Shown here: in pieces, positions 24,604-34,699 of the stretch | How the letters are laid out: each line of letters starts with the position of its first letter | Numbering within the stretch: the first letter of the stretch is position 1 | Source of the DNA: Rhodospirillaceae bacterium | Lineage (GTDB): Bacteria > Pseudomonadota > Alphaproteobacteria > Rhodospirillales > JABJKH01 | NCBI GenBank assembly: GCA_018660465.1 | Contig: JABJKH010000020.1 | Span: 1-54,703, forward strand | Length of the DNA stretch: 54,703 nt | Reading direction: 5' to 3' | The notes under the pieces: model-generated | The model's input: only the letters and a program-made list of their open reading frames with translations | Told to the model about the DNA's origin: nothing | The model's database searches: none | Made by a program: the position numbers and the translations under genes

Positions 24604-26226
24604 ATGGCGGCTCGAAAAAAAATTATCTGCTTTGCTATTTTACTCCTGCTCAGCATGACATGGTCGGCGACATCGTTCGCTGCGACCTTCGAAGAAACAC
24701 TCCCCAAATTTGCAACCAACAACTCAAAAGCAAAAGCCAAGGCAATTGATGCACTCGTCGCCACCGGCGATGATCGGACGGCGACCGTCCTTGAGGCTTT
24801 TCTCAAAGGCAGACTTTATTGGCGGAAGAAGGACAAGAAAGTTGTCTTGGTCAAAAAAAGCGGTGCTGTCTATGTGCTCACCGACCCGCATACGTTCAAG
24901 GAAATAGGGCAGGTCAAAAAGCGTAATATCAAAAAAATTCGCGTCAACAATCGGCTCAGAAAAAAACTTCGCGGCGCTTTGGGTGGATTGACCCTGCTCA
25001 GTAAAAATCCAGAAGTTCGATCCAAAGCTGCCGACGCCGTATTCAAATCCCGCACACCTGCATCTTTGCCCCTGCTGGAAAAAGCCATTGCGCGCGAAAC
25101 CGATGCAGCGGTCAAATCGAAGATGGAATTGGCACGGGCGGCAACTCAATTAACCGCCGCAAAAGACTCTAAAGTACGCTTGGCAGCTATCGAATTTTTA
25201 TCGGCCCAGGCTGTACCGCAAGTTCGCTCACTTCTCGCCAACACCGCCAACACGGCGAAGGACGAGGCTGTCAAAAAAGCGGCTGCTGACGCGCTCATAA
25301 AAATCGAAAAGAGCCTCGCGTTTTGGAACGGCATCCAGAATATATTTCAAGGTGTAAGCCTGGGCTCTGTCTTGTTGCTTGCTGCTGTCGGTCTCGCCAT
25401 TACCTTTGGCGTCATGGGGGTCATCAACATGGCCCATGGCGAATTGGTCATGATCGGGGCCTATACAACCTTTGTGGTTCAAGAATTCTTTCGTGCCTAT
25501 TTTCCGGGTGCGCTCGATTATTCGTTAGCGGTTGCAATCCCGGCGGCGTTTCTTGTCGCGGGTTCATTTGGCATCGCGATTGAGCGCGGCATCATTCGGT
25601 TTTTGTATGGCCGCCCGCTGGAGACCCTTCTGGCGACCTGGGGGTTAAGCCTAATCTTGCAGCAGTTTGTTCGGTCAATCTTTGGTCCCACCAACCGGGA
25701 CGTCAGCAACCCGGCGTGGATGAGTGGGTCGATCGAGGTCACGGGCGGCTTGGTCCTTACGAACAACCGAATTTGGATCATTGTTTTCAGTCTGCTTGTT
25801 CTGGGTCTTCTCGTATTACTCCTTAAGAAGACCGCGTTTGGATTGCAGATGCGCGCGGTCACACAAAACCGCCACATGGCAAGTTCCATGGGAATTCGCA
25901 CGGGTTATGTGGACGCACTGACGTTTGGTCTGGGGTCTGGGATCGCGGGTATCGCCGGTGTGGCGTTGAGCCAAATTGATAATGTCAGCCCCAATCTCGG
26001 ACAAAACTATATCATTGATAGCTTCATGGTCGTCGTCTTTGGCGGCGTCGGAAATCTTTGGGGGACCTTGGTCGGCGCCTTCAGTCTCGGTATCGCGAAT
26101 AAATTTATGGAGCCGTTCACTGGTGCCGTGCTGGCGAAAATTTTCGTCCTCATTGCGATCATTCTGTTTATTCAAAAACGTCCCCGAGGATTATTTGCCC
26201 TCAAGGGTCGCGCGGTGGAGAACTGA
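24604..26226 (+). CDS. urtB: Urea ABC transporter permease UrtB with extended N-terminal domain
   Basis: A 540-residue protein. A signal sequence (IICFAILLLLSMTWSATS) leads into about 230 periplasmic residues built of helical repeat-like segments (for example LGGLTLLSKNPEVRSKAADAV, in parts). The LivH-type permease begins near residue 245 (SLGSVLLLAAVGLAITFGVM, then INMAHGELVMIGAY) and contains the VNMAHGE-like motif and EAA-type loop. UrtB proteins of this long form are common in proteobacteria; amino-acid LivH lacks the extra domain. It forms the membrane channel with UrtC. The start at 24604 fits the signal peptide. The urtC start follows after 1 base. Confidence 0.94.
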   Translation: MAARKKIICFAILLLLSMTWSATSFAATFEETLPKFATNNSKAKAKAIDALVATGDDRTATVLEAFLKGRLYWRKKDKKVVLVKKSGAVYVLTDPHTFKEIGQVKKRNIKKIRVNNRLRKKLRGALGGLTLLSKNPEVRSKAADAVFKSRTPASLPLLEKAIARETDAAVKSKMELARAATQLTAAKDSKVRLAAIEFLSAQAVPQVRSLLANTANTAKDEAVKKAAADALIKIEKSLAFWNGIQNIFQGVSLGSVLLLAAVGLAITFGVMGVINMAHGELVMIGAYTTFVVQEFFRAYFPGALDYSLAVAIPAAFLVAGSFGIAIERGIIRFLYGRPLETLLATWGLSLILQQFVRSIFGPTNRDVSNPAWMSGSIEVTGGLVLTNNRIWIIVFSLLVLGLLVLLLKKTAFGLQMRAVTQNRHMASSMGIRTGYVDALTFGLGSGIAGIAGVALSQIDNVSPNLGQNYIIDSFMVVVFGGVGNLWGTLVGAFSLGIANKFMEPFTGAVLAKIFVLIAIILFIQKRPRGLFALKGRAVEN

Positions 26227-26227
26227 T

Positions 26228-27376
26228 ATGAATAGTAACCAATCAGGCTTCGCCTTTCTTCTCACCGACACTGGCGGGAAAATCCTGTTGGGCCTCGTTG
26301 CAGCAGGCATCTTCTTGGTGCCAATCCTGAACCTCATGGTTCCCATCGACTCAGCCTTTCATCTGCCGACGTATCTTGTCAGCTTGTTTGGTAAATATCT
26401 AACCTATGCATTGCTCGCCCTCAGTGTGGATTTGATCTGGGGCTACTGCGGCATTCTCAGCCTCGGCCACGGCGCGTTCTTTGCGCTGGGGGGCTATGGC
26501 ATGGGGATGTATATGATGCGTCAGGTTGGCGACCGCGGAGTCTATGGTAACGCTGAATTGCCCGACTTCATGGTGTTTCTGAACTGGACAGAACTGCCGT
26601 GGTACTGGTTCGGATTTTCTAATTTCAGTTTTGCCATGCTGATGGTTGTACTTGTGCCGGGGCTCTTAGCCTTCCTGTTTGGTTGGCTGGCATTCCGGTC
26701 TCGGGTGACAGGGGTGTACCTATCAATCATCACCCAAGCCATGACCTATGCCTTGATGCTCGCCTTCTTCCGTAACGACATGGGCTTCGGCGGTAACAAT
26801 GGCCTGACAGACTTTAAGGACCTGCTGGGCTTTAGCCTACAATCCCAAGGCATGCGAGTGAGCTTGTTTGTCTTAAGCGCGCTGGCAGTCGCGGGTGGCT
26901 ATGTGATTTGCCGTTATATTGTTTCATCAAGACTGGGCCGAGTGTTGGTTGCCATCCGAGACGCAGAAAGCCGCACCCGGTTTTTGGGCTACCGGGTCGA
27001 ATATTATCAGCTCTTCGTGTTCACCTTATCGGCGATGTTGGCGGGCGTCGCCGGGGCTTTGTATGTGCCACAAGTCGGCATCATTAACCCCAGCGAATTC
27101 ACCCCGGCCAATTCAATTGAGCTGGTTATTTGGGTCGCCATTGGTGGGCGCGGAACGTTGTACGGCGCGGTCCTAGGCGCAATTTTGGTCAATTACGCCA
27201 AGACCTATTTCACCAGTGCCTTCCCGGAGGCTTGGCTTTATGCACTGGGTGCCATGTTTATTCTCGTCACCATCTTTTTGCCAAAGGGAATTGTCGGCGT
27301 CCTTTCAGCATGGAAATCGAAAGACATCGAATCGGACCCTGACCCCAAACCGCAATTTGTGGGAGCTGTCAAATGA
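26228..27376 (+). CDS. urtC: Urea ABC transporter permease UrtC
   Basis: A 382-residue LivM-type permease with about nine membrane segments. SVDLIWGYCGILSLGHGAFF (about 72-91) is the conserved LSLGHG motif, and VAIRDAESRTRFLGYRVEYY (about 242-261) is the EAA-like loop that contacts the ATPases. IWVAIGGRGTLYGAVLGA near 300 is typical of the family. It pairs with UrtB to form the urea channel. The ATG at 26228 follows the urtB stop by 1 base; longer in-frame readings inside urtB lack family similarity. It ends 4 bases into urtD. Confidence 0.95.
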   Translation: MNSNQSGFAFLLTDTGGKILLGLVAAGIFLVPILNLMVPIDSAFHLPTYLVSLFGKYLTYALLALSVDLIWGYCGILSLGHGAFFALGGYGMGMYMMRQVGDRGVYGNAELPDFMVFLNWTELPWYWFGFSNFSFAMLMVVLVPGLLAFLFGWLAFRSRVTGVYLSIITQAMTYALMLAFFRNDMGFGGNNGLTDFKDLLGFSLQSQGMRVSLFVLSALAVAGGYVICRYIVSSRLGRVLVAIRDAESRTRFLGYRVEYYQLFVFTLSAMLAGVAGALYVPQVGIINPSEFTPANSIELVIWVAIGGRGTLYGAVLGAILVNYAKTYFTSAFPEAWLYALGAMFILVTIFLPKGIVGVLSAWKSKDIESDPDPKPQFVGAVK

Positions 27377-28140
27377 GTATTATCGAAGCCGGTCGCCGAT
27401 TGGATGACACGATCCTTTACCTGGATGGTGTGTCGGTTAGCTTTGATGGGTTTAAGGCGCTGAACAGTCTGAGCTTCTATGTCAAATCCGGCGAGCTCCG
27501 TGCCATCATCGGTCCCAACGGTGCCGGCAAGACGACGATGATGGATGTCGTCACTGGCAAGACGCGGCCTGATGAGGGCCAAGTTAAATTCAGAGAAAGC
27601 ATCGATCTTACAAGATTGGACGAAGCGCACATTGCCAACCTTGGCATTGGTCGAAAATTTCAAAAGCCTACCGTCTTTGAAAACCATACTGTATTCGATA
27701 ATTTGGAACTCGCCTTGAAAGGCGATCGGTCAGTCCTGGAATCCATCTTCTTCAAACTAGATGGTGAACAGCGCGACCGCATTGCTGAGGTTTTAGGAAT
27801 CATCAACCTTACCGAAGCGATGGATCAAGATGCTGGCGCTCTCTCTCATGGACAAAAGCAGTGGCTTGAAATTGGCATGCTGCTGATGCAAGACCCGGAA
27901 CTGTTGCTTGTGGACGAGCCTGCTGCGGGCATGACCGATGCAGAAACAGCTCACACGGCCGAAATGTTAAAAACCATCGCCGGTAAACATTCCGTCGTTG
28001 TGGTCGAACATGATATGGACTTTGTGCGGTCCTTGGATTGTCGAGTGACAGTCCTGCACGAAGGGTCTGTTCTGGCCGAAGGGTCCTTGGAAAGAGTCCA
28101 GGCCGACCCGGAAGTCATTGAAGTTTATTTGGGGCGTTGA
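27373..28140 (+). CDS. urtD: Urea ABC transporter ATPase UrtD
   Basis: A 255-residue LivG-type ATPase. Walker A is GPNGAGKTTMMDVV (about 51-64), the signature is LSHGQKQWLEIGMLL (about 157-171) and Walker B is LLLVDEPAAGM. The signature has His in place of the usual second Gly, as often in the UrtD branch. VVVEHDMDFVRSL is the H-loop. It energises urea uptake with UrtE at the inner face of the membrane. It overlaps urtC by 4 bases (ATGA) and its stop is 2 bases before the urtE ATG. Confidence 0.95.
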   Translation: MSIIEAGRRLDDTILYLDGVSVSFDGFKALNSLSFYVKSGELRAIIGPNGAGKTTMMDVVTGKTRPDEGQVKFRESIDLTRLDEAHIANLGIGRKFQKPTVFENHTVFDNLELALKGDRSVLESIFFKLDGEQRDRIAEVLGIINLTEAMDQDAGALSHGQKQWLEIGMLLMQDPELLLVDEPAAGMTDAETAHTAEMLKTIAGKHSVVVVEHDMDFVRSLDCRVTVLHEGSVLAEGSLERVQADPEVIEVYLGR

Positions 28141-28142
28141 TC

Positions 28143-28838
28143 ATGCTGCATGTCGAAGAGATCGATCTTTATTACGGCGCAAGCCAAGCCTTAAAGCAGG
28201 TGTCCTTCGCCGCTGAGAAAGGCAAAGTTTCCTGTGTCTTGGGCCGAAACGGCGTTGGCAAGACCAGCCTTCTCAAGGCAATCGCAGGCCATCAACCAAT
28301 CAAGTCAGGTGCCATTCGTTGGGATGAGCAAAACATCTCTACTCTCGCCCCCTATGATCGGGCAAAGCGGGGTATTGCCTATGTGCCGCAAGGCCGTGAG
28401 ATTTTTCCACTGCTAACAGTGCAAGAAAATCTGGAAACCGGGTTCGCCCCCATCCCACGCGCCCTACGTCATATTCAAGATGAAATCTTTGACCTGTTCC
28501 CCGTCTTAAAGGATATGCTGGGTCGGCGCGGTGGGGATTTATCCGGGGGCCAGCAGCAACAATTGGCGATTGCTCGTGCGCTTGTCACGCGGCCTTCCTT
28601 GTTAATTCTCGACGAACCAACAGAAGGCATTCAGCCATCGATCATTAAAGATATCGGCCGGGTGATACGCGTCCTCGCCGAACGCGGCGATATGGCTATA
28701 CTGCTTGTTGAACAGTTTTTCGAATTCGCCCGCGACCTGGCCGACGACTACGCCGTTATGGACCGGGGAGAAGTCGTGCTCAGCGGTGCAGTGAAAGATA
28801 TGGTGGAAGCAGATGTCCGGCGCTACCTCACGGTCTGA
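28143..28838 (+). CDS. urtE: Urea ABC transporter ATPase UrtE
   Basis: A 231-residue LivF-type ATPase. Walker A is GRNGVGKTSLLKAIAG, the signature LSGGQQQQLAIARAL, Walker B LLILDEPTEGIQPS, and the H-loop LLVEQFFEFA. The GIQPSII segment is the usual UrtE hallmark. It is the second ATPase of the urea importer. The ATG at 28143 is chosen over a TTG at 28137 that overlaps the urtD stop. Its 3' end overlaps ureD by 26 bases, physically linking transport and urease genes in one transcript. Confidence 0.95.
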   Translation: MLHVEEIDLYYGASQALKQVSFAAEKGKVSCVLGRNGVGKTSLLKAIAGHQPIKSGAIRWDEQNISTLAPYDRAKRGIAYVPQGREIFPLLTVQENLETGFAPIPRALRHIQDEIFDLFPVLKDMLGRRGGDLSGGQQQQLAIARALVTRPSLLILDEPTEGIQPSIIKDIGRVIRVLAERGDMAILLVEQFFEFARDLADDYAVMDRGEVVLSGAVKDMVEADVRRYLTV

Positions 28839-29673
28839 GACTCCTCAAGTCATAGAGGTAAAGGGGCGCGCCGAAATCGGATTTGCCCACCGCGACGGCG
28901 TAACACGTCTCTCACACTTATATCAGCACGATCCTGTCCGCATTCTTTTTCCCAACCCAGCACCCGGTGACTCAGTCGAGGCAACCGTCGTCACCACCTC
29001 CGGCGGATTGGTCGGCGGCGACAAAATTTCCCTCGAAATTACGGCGGATGCAAACACGACAGCTCTCGTGTCAGCCCAGGCCGCCGAAAAAATTTACCGC
29101 TCGGCAGGAGGAGTGGCAGAGATCTCTGTAACCATTTCAGCCAACAAAGAATCTTGGATCGAATGGCTGCCGCAGGAAACGATTTTGTTCGATGGCTCGA
29201 AGCTGCGCCGTCGAACATCAATTAATGCGGTCCCAGGGGCACGGGTTCTTGCGGGTGAAATTCTAGTGCTAGGCCGGGTTGGAAGTGGCGAACAATATTC
29301 GTCAGGTTTCCTTCGCGATGCCTGGGAGGTCTATCGGAAAGACAAACTCGTTTGGGCAGATGCGCTTTGCCTAGATGACGATATTCCCGGCATCCTTTCC
29401 CATCCCGCCTGTTTCGATGGCGCGACGGCGTTGGCCACGGCGGTCTATGTGTGTGATGACCCAGCGGCGCACCTAGAGGCCGCCCGGGAAATGAGTTCAG
29501 CAGACGATAAAGACGTGTTGTCGTCTGCCACCGTTGTAAATGAAGTTTTGGTCTTACGTTGGTTGGCGAAGGATGCGTATAGTCTTCGGCAATCATTTGC
29601 AGAATTTTGGAAGGCGTTTCGCCATCATGCAGGCGACCGCCCAGCCGAACTCCCTCGGCTCTGGTATGTTTAA
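28813..29673 (+). CDS. ureD: Urease accessory protein UreD
   Basis: A 286-residue protein. RILFPNPAPGDSVEATVVTT followed by SGGLVGGDKISLEI (about 38-75), then TTALVSAQAAEKIYRS and WLPQETILFDGSKLRRRTSI, are characteristic of UreD (UreH). UreD binds apo-urease with UreF and UreG and channels nickel to the active site. The ATG at 28813 is inside urtE, a tight overlap. Length is normal. It is followed after 15 bases by ureA. Confidence 0.94.
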   Translation: MSGATSRSETPQVIEVKGRAEIGFAHRDGVTRLSHLYQHDPVRILFPNPAPGDSVEATVVTTSGGLVGGDKISLEITADANTTALVSAQAAEKIYRSAGGVAEISVTISANKESWIEWLPQETILFDGSKLRRRTSINAVPGARVLAGEILVLGRVGSGEQYSSGFLRDAWEVYRKDKLVWADALCLDDDIPGILSHPACFDGATALATAVYVCDDPAAHLEAAREMSSADDKDVLSSATVVNEVLVLRWLAKDAYSLRQSFAEFWKAFRHHAGDRPAELPRLWYV

Positions 29674-29688
29674 GAACAGGAGGACATC

Positions 29689-29991
29689 GTGCATTTAACG
29701 CCGAGAGAAAAAGACAAACTTCTCGTCGCAATGGCGGCGGAAGTTGCCCGCAAGAGACTCACCCGAGGCGTAAAGCTCAACTACCCTGAAGCCATAGCGC
29801 TGATCAGTGACTTTGTGGTTGAGGGGGCGAGGGACGGCACCAGCGTTGCTGACTTGATGCGCGACGGGGCGACGGTCTTGGGACGCGATCAGGTCATGGA
29901 CGGTATTGCTGAAATGATCCACGACGTTCAGGTCGAAGCGACGTTCCCGGATGGAACCAAGCTGGTCACCGTTCACGAACCCATTCGCTGA
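29689..29991 (+). CDS. ureA: Urease gamma subunit UreA
   Basis: A 100-residue subunit of normal length. [20 protein letters not shown], then [20 protein letters not shown] and the closing VTVHEPIR are family hallmarks. It is one of three structural chains of the (UreABC)3 enzyme that hydrolyses urea to ammonia and carbamate. It starts with GTG at 29689, preceded by AGGAGG at 8 bases, so strong translation is expected. UreB follows after 11 bases. Confidence 0.97.
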   Translation: MHLTPREKDKLLVAMAAEVARKRLTRGVKLNYPEAIALISDFVVEGARDGTSVADLMRDGATVLGRDQVMDGIAEMIHDVQVEATFPDGTKLVTVHEPIR

Positions 29992-30002
29992 GGGAGGGCA
30001 TT

Positions 30003-30326
30003 ATGATTCCCAAAATCATTCCAGGTGAAATAATCACAGTAAGTGGCGAGATAACCCTCAACGAAGGCCGCGAGACGACGACGTTGAAAATAGTCAACAC
30101 TGGCGACCGGCCCATACAAGTGGGTTCGCACTATCACTTCTTTGAAACCAACGAAGCCCTCGACTTTGACCGCGAAGCGGCACGCGGCCAGCGACTTGAT
30201 ATCCCGGCCGGAACAGCGGTTCGGTTTGAGCCCGGCCAGACGCGAGAGGTCTCATTAATAGCCTATGTCGGCGATCGTGAAGTGCATGGCTTTAATGCAA
30301 AAATTCAAGGGAAATTGGAGGGCTAA
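30003..30326 (+). CDS. ureB: Urease beta subunit UreB
   Basis: A 107-residue subunit. [20 protein letters not shown], then [20 protein letters not shown] and [20 protein letters not shown] are diagnostic. It packs against UreA and UreC in the urease trimer. A GAGGG site lies just before the ATG. Three bases separate it from ureC. Length is within the 100-130 range usual for bacteria with separate beta chains. Confidence 0.97.
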   Translation: MIPKIIPGEIITVSGEITLNEGRETTTLKIVNTGDRPIQVGSHYHFFETNEALDFDREAARGQRLDIPAGTAVRFEPGQTREVSLIAYVGDREVHGFNAKIQGKLEG

Positions 30327-30329
30327 TCT

Positions 30330-32039
<1,710 letters not shown>

Positions 32040-32041
32040 TC

Positions 32042-32506
32042 ATGCGCCGGGCAACCCACATCTTACTGTCAGGTGACTGGTCTGAGGGCGATGCGCAAGG
32101 CAGCGTAACACTCGCCTTTGATGATCGCCACCGCCGCCGTATTCGATTAGAAGATGATGGCGGTGAAGACTTCCTGCTGGACCTTGCCGAAGCGACACGC
32201 ATTGCCGATGGCGACGGTTTGGCCCTTGAAGGGGGCGGCATTCTAAAGGTTTGTGCGGCGGATGAGGACGTCATCGACATCGGCTGCGATGGCCTGACCG
32301 AAACAGCTCGTATCGCCTGGCATCTCGGCAATCGCCATACGCCGGTTCAGGTGCTCGCGACGGGGGCTCTACGCATTCGGTACGATCATGTTCTTGCCGA
32401 AATGGCGACAGGCTTGGGGGCAAGTGTTGAACGCAAGCAAGCCCCATTTGAACCTGAAGCCGGCGCCTATTCGGGAGGCGGCCATGGCCACAGCCATGAT
32501 CACTGA
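32042..32506 (+). CDS. ureE: Urease accessory nickel metallochaperone UreE
   Basis: A 154-residue protein. The N-terminal peptide-binding domain reads LTLAFDDRHRRRIRLEDDGG in part, and the C-terminal half holds WHLGNRHTPVQ, the conserved nickel-binding HLGNRH region. The tail [10 protein letters not shown] is His-rich and would store nickel, a moderate version of the longer tails seen elsewhere. It hands nickel to UreG. Its last 23 bases overlap the ureF start. Confidence 0.94.
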   Translation: MRRATHILLSGDWSEGDAQGSVTLAFDDRHRRRIRLEDDGGEDFLLDLAEATRIADGDGLALEGGGILKVCAADEDVIDIGCDGLTETARIAWHLGNRHTPVQVLATGALRIRYDHVLAEMATGLGASVERKQAPFEPEAGAYSGGGHGHSHDH

Positions 32507-33188
32507 TCAAGCTCTATATCAACTGGTGTCCTGGCTTTCGCCGGGCTTTCCTGTTGGCGCCTATGCCTATTCCCATGGATTGGAATTCGCTGTTGAGGAG
32601 GAGCGAGTAACCGATGAGACTACCCTCCGCCAATGGGTTGAGGCCATTATCAGCTACGGTGCGGGACGTAGTGATGCAATCCTATTTTGTGCTGCTTGGC
32701 GCGCAGTTGATGGCGACGATGCGGCGGCGTTGGAAAATGCTGTCATTCTCGCTGATGCGCACCGAGGCACTTCAGAAATGGCGCTTGAAAGCAGTGCGCA
32801 AGGAACCGCATTTATCCAGACGGTCCAAGCCTGTTGGACGTCCTCGGCGTTTGATCGTTGGGTCGCTGTTCTCAATAATACCGAGCGTCCAATCTCTTAC
32901 GCGATTGCGGTCGCTGTGGCAGCGGCGAGCGCGGGCGTTCCTTTGCGTTCCGCTCTTATTGTCTATCTCCAGGCTTTTTCGGCGAACCTGATATCCGCCG
33001 GTGTTCGACTTGTTCCCTTGGGGCAAACAGCCGGCCAAAAAGTTCAAGCCGCTTTACAGGAAATTGTTATTGCGGCAGCTGATGCAGGACTTGCCCGCTC
33101 GCTAGATGATATCGGCGTCGCCGCACCCTTAGTCGACTGGACGTCGGCACAACATGAAACACAATACACGAGGTTATTCAGATCATGA
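32484..33188 (+). CDS. ureF: Urease accessory protein UreF
   Basis: A 234-residue helical protein. [20 protein letters not shown] (about 9-28) and [13 protein letters not shown] are UreF signatures, and the C-terminal part keeps [16 protein letters not shown]. UreF bridges UreD and UreG during nickel insertion and is thought to act as a fidelity checkpoint. The ATG at 32484 has GGGAGG 4 bases before it. The in-frame start 96 bases earlier is deep inside ureE and is rejected. It ends 4 bases into ureG. Confidence 0.95.
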   Translation: MATAMITDQALYQLVSWLSPGFPVGAYAYSHGLEFAVEEERVTDETTLRQWVEAIISYGAGRSDAILFCAAWRAVDGDDAAALENAVILADAHRGTSEMALESSAQGTAFIQTVQACWTSSAFDRWVAVLNNTERPISYAIAVAVAAASAGVPLRSALIVYLQAFSANLISAGVRLVPLGQTAGQKVQAALQEIVIAAADAGLARSLDDIGVAAPLVDWTSAQHETQYTRLFRS

Positions 33189-33787
33189 GTTCTCCCCTAC
33201 GCGTTGGAATTGGCGGGCCTGTGGGAACAGGCAAAACTGCATTGCTCGACCGATTATGCAAAACTCTGCGCGACACATTTGATATCGCCGCCATCACCAA
33301 CGACATCTACACCCGCGAAGACGCAGAATTTTTAACGCGCTCTGGCGCCCTGACACCAGACCGGATTGTCGGTGTGGAAACAGGCGGTTGTCCGCACACG
33401 GCAATTCGCGAAGACGCGTCCATGAACTTAGCCGCGGTTGCTGATATGTCCGCTAAGTTCCCTAATTTGGATGTGGTGTTTATTGAGTCTGGCGGCGATA
33501 ACCTAGCCGCGACATTTTCGCCGGAACTTGCGGATATTACGATCTACGTTATCGACGTCTCGGCTGGTGATAAAATTCCCCGCAAGGGTGGCCCCGGCAT
33601 TACGCGCTCTGATTTGTTAGTTATTAACAAGACAGACTTAGCCCCTTTGGTCGGTGCGGATTTGGATGTCATGGATCGTGACTCCAAGAAAATGCGTGGG
33701 GATAAGCCGTTCCTTTTCACGAATTTAAAAGAAAACAATGGGGTGCGCGAAGTCGCCGAGTTCGTTGTTCGAACAGGCGGTCTTTGA
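33185..33787 (+). CDS. ureG: Urease accessory GTPase UreG
   Basis: A 200-residue SIMIBI GTPase. The P-loop is [18 protein letters not shown] (about 7-24), the nickel-binding CPH motif appears as [15 protein letters not shown], and [15 protein letters not shown] gives the NKxD guanine-specificity motif. It lacks the His-rich N-terminus of some species. GTP hydrolysis drives nickel delivery to urease. It is the last gene of the urt-ure operon, convergent with the bacteriohemerythrin gene 23 bases away. No clear terminator was seen between them. Confidence 0.96.
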   Translation: MSSPLRVGIGGPVGTGKTALLDRLCKTLRDTFDIAAITNDIYTREDAEFLTRSGALTPDRIVGVETGGCPHTAIREDASMNLAAVADMSAKFPNLDVVFIESGGDNLAATFSPELADITIYVIDVSAGDKIPRKGGPGITRSDLLVINKTDLAPLVGADLDVMDRDSKKMRGDKPFLFTNLKENNGVREVAEFVVRTGGL

Positions 33788-33810
33788 TTTAACTAAACTG
33801 TCCCGAAAAA

Positions 33811-34239
33811 TTATTCCTCAGGCGAGTCCTCAGGTGGATGTGATTTTAAATACTCAACATAGGCAAAATCGCGTTCATTAATGTGATGAATTAGCCAATC
33901 GATTAGAAATTCTGCGAACCATTCAACGTCTACACTTTCCGGGTCCTTTTCAAAGTTCTCGGCAATTTTGATAACCTCTTCGGTTAGGCTAATATGTTGG
34001 GCTCGGTGTTGTTCTATATCTGGATAGCCCCATTGCTCCATATATCCTTCTTCAAGTTCAAAATGGGTTGAGGCATAGTCAATTAGTTCGGAAATTGTAA
34101 CTGAAATTACAGCATGGGATTGATTGCCTTCGGCTTCGCGCAGCAAGGTATTTATGAAAGAAAATAATTTAACGTGGTCATTGTCGATATCTTTGATGCC
34201 GGTCAGAAGGCGGTCATCCCAATCAAATTTTTCAAACAT
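33811..34239 (-). CDS. Bacteriohemerythrin
   Basis: A 142-residue four-helix bundle protein. The di-iron ligands are visible in order: His in DIDNDHVKLF, HFELE (HxxxE), HRAQH (HxxxH) and HINERD (HxxxxD). The DWDDRLLTGIKDID start is typical. Such single-domain proteins bind O2 reversibly in the cytosol and serve to sense, store or deliver oxygen. It is 41 bases downstream of a small membrane-protein gene in the same direction. A FixK/FNR-type box at 34629-34642 in front of that gene suggests expression under low oxygen. The C-terminus is acidic (PPEDSPEE). Confidence 0.94.
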   Translation of the reverse strand: MFEKFDWDDRLLTGIKDIDNDHVKLFSFINTLLREAEGNQSHAVISVTISELIDYASTHFELEEGYMEQWGYPDIEQHRAQHISLTEEVIKIAENFEKDPESVDVEWFAEFLIDWLIHHINERDFAYVEYLKSHPPEDSPEE

Positions 34240-34280
34240 GGAAAATTCTTTCTTCTACGTTTAGTCAATGCATTCTTCAG

Positions 34281-34532
34281 TTAAAGCTTGGAGACCCAAT
34301 TAACGATTTCTGAGGAGTGCCAAGCAACGGCGATAAAGCTAATCAGGATAACCGCACCCCATAGCCCCGCATTAAGTAAAACCTCTACAGTCGTTTTACG
34401 GCGGCCTCTTAGTAGCTTGCGGCGTTCTATCCTCTTGGCGCGGCTTGAGGTTTCTTCATCCAAAAGATTCCGGTCTTTAAGACGTTTTTTTTCTAACTCA
34501 CGGCGGTGTTTTAAATCGCTTAAATCTGCCAT
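34281..34532 (-). CDS. Small single-span membrane protein, unknown function
   Basis: An 83-residue protein I cannot assign. Residues 1-48 are strongly charged and probably helical (LKHRRELEKKRLKDRN, later RRKLLRGRRKTT). One membrane helix follows (LLNAGLWGAVILISFIAVAW, about 52-71) with a short outside tail. The positive stretch before the helix predicts a cytosolic N-terminus. GGGAG 8 bases before the ATG supports a real gene. It probably shares a transcript with the downstream bacteriohemerythrin, and might link that oxygen carrier to the membrane. That is a guess from context. Confidence 0.65.
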   Translation of the reverse strand: MADLSDLKHRRELEKKRLKDRNLLDEETSSRAKRIERRKLLRGRRKTTVEVLLNAGLWGAVILISFIAVAWHSSEIVNWVSKL

Positions 34533-34628
34533 AAGACCACTCCCAAGGGCGTATCAGGCACAAGCCCAAACGCTCACCCTATCGATTGCCATTGGTAATT
34601 AATATGGCTCAGTCTTGAAGTAGGTTCA

Positions 34629-34642
34629 TTGATCGAAGTCAA
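34629..34642 (-). promoter_or_regulatory. FixK/FNR-type box upstream of the bacteriohemerythrin operon
   Basis: On the minus strand the site reads TTGACTTCGATCAA, a perfect TTGA-N6-TCAA dyad. A CATATT hexamer at 34601-34606 (minus strand) would serve as -10 with the box centred near -41.5, the standard activating position. The small-protein start is at 34532. Confidence 0.65.
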
Positions 34643-34699
34643 TCCAGCCCAGAAATTTATGAGCCAGAAATTATTCTATTTTCCAGACGAGGAAGGCTT

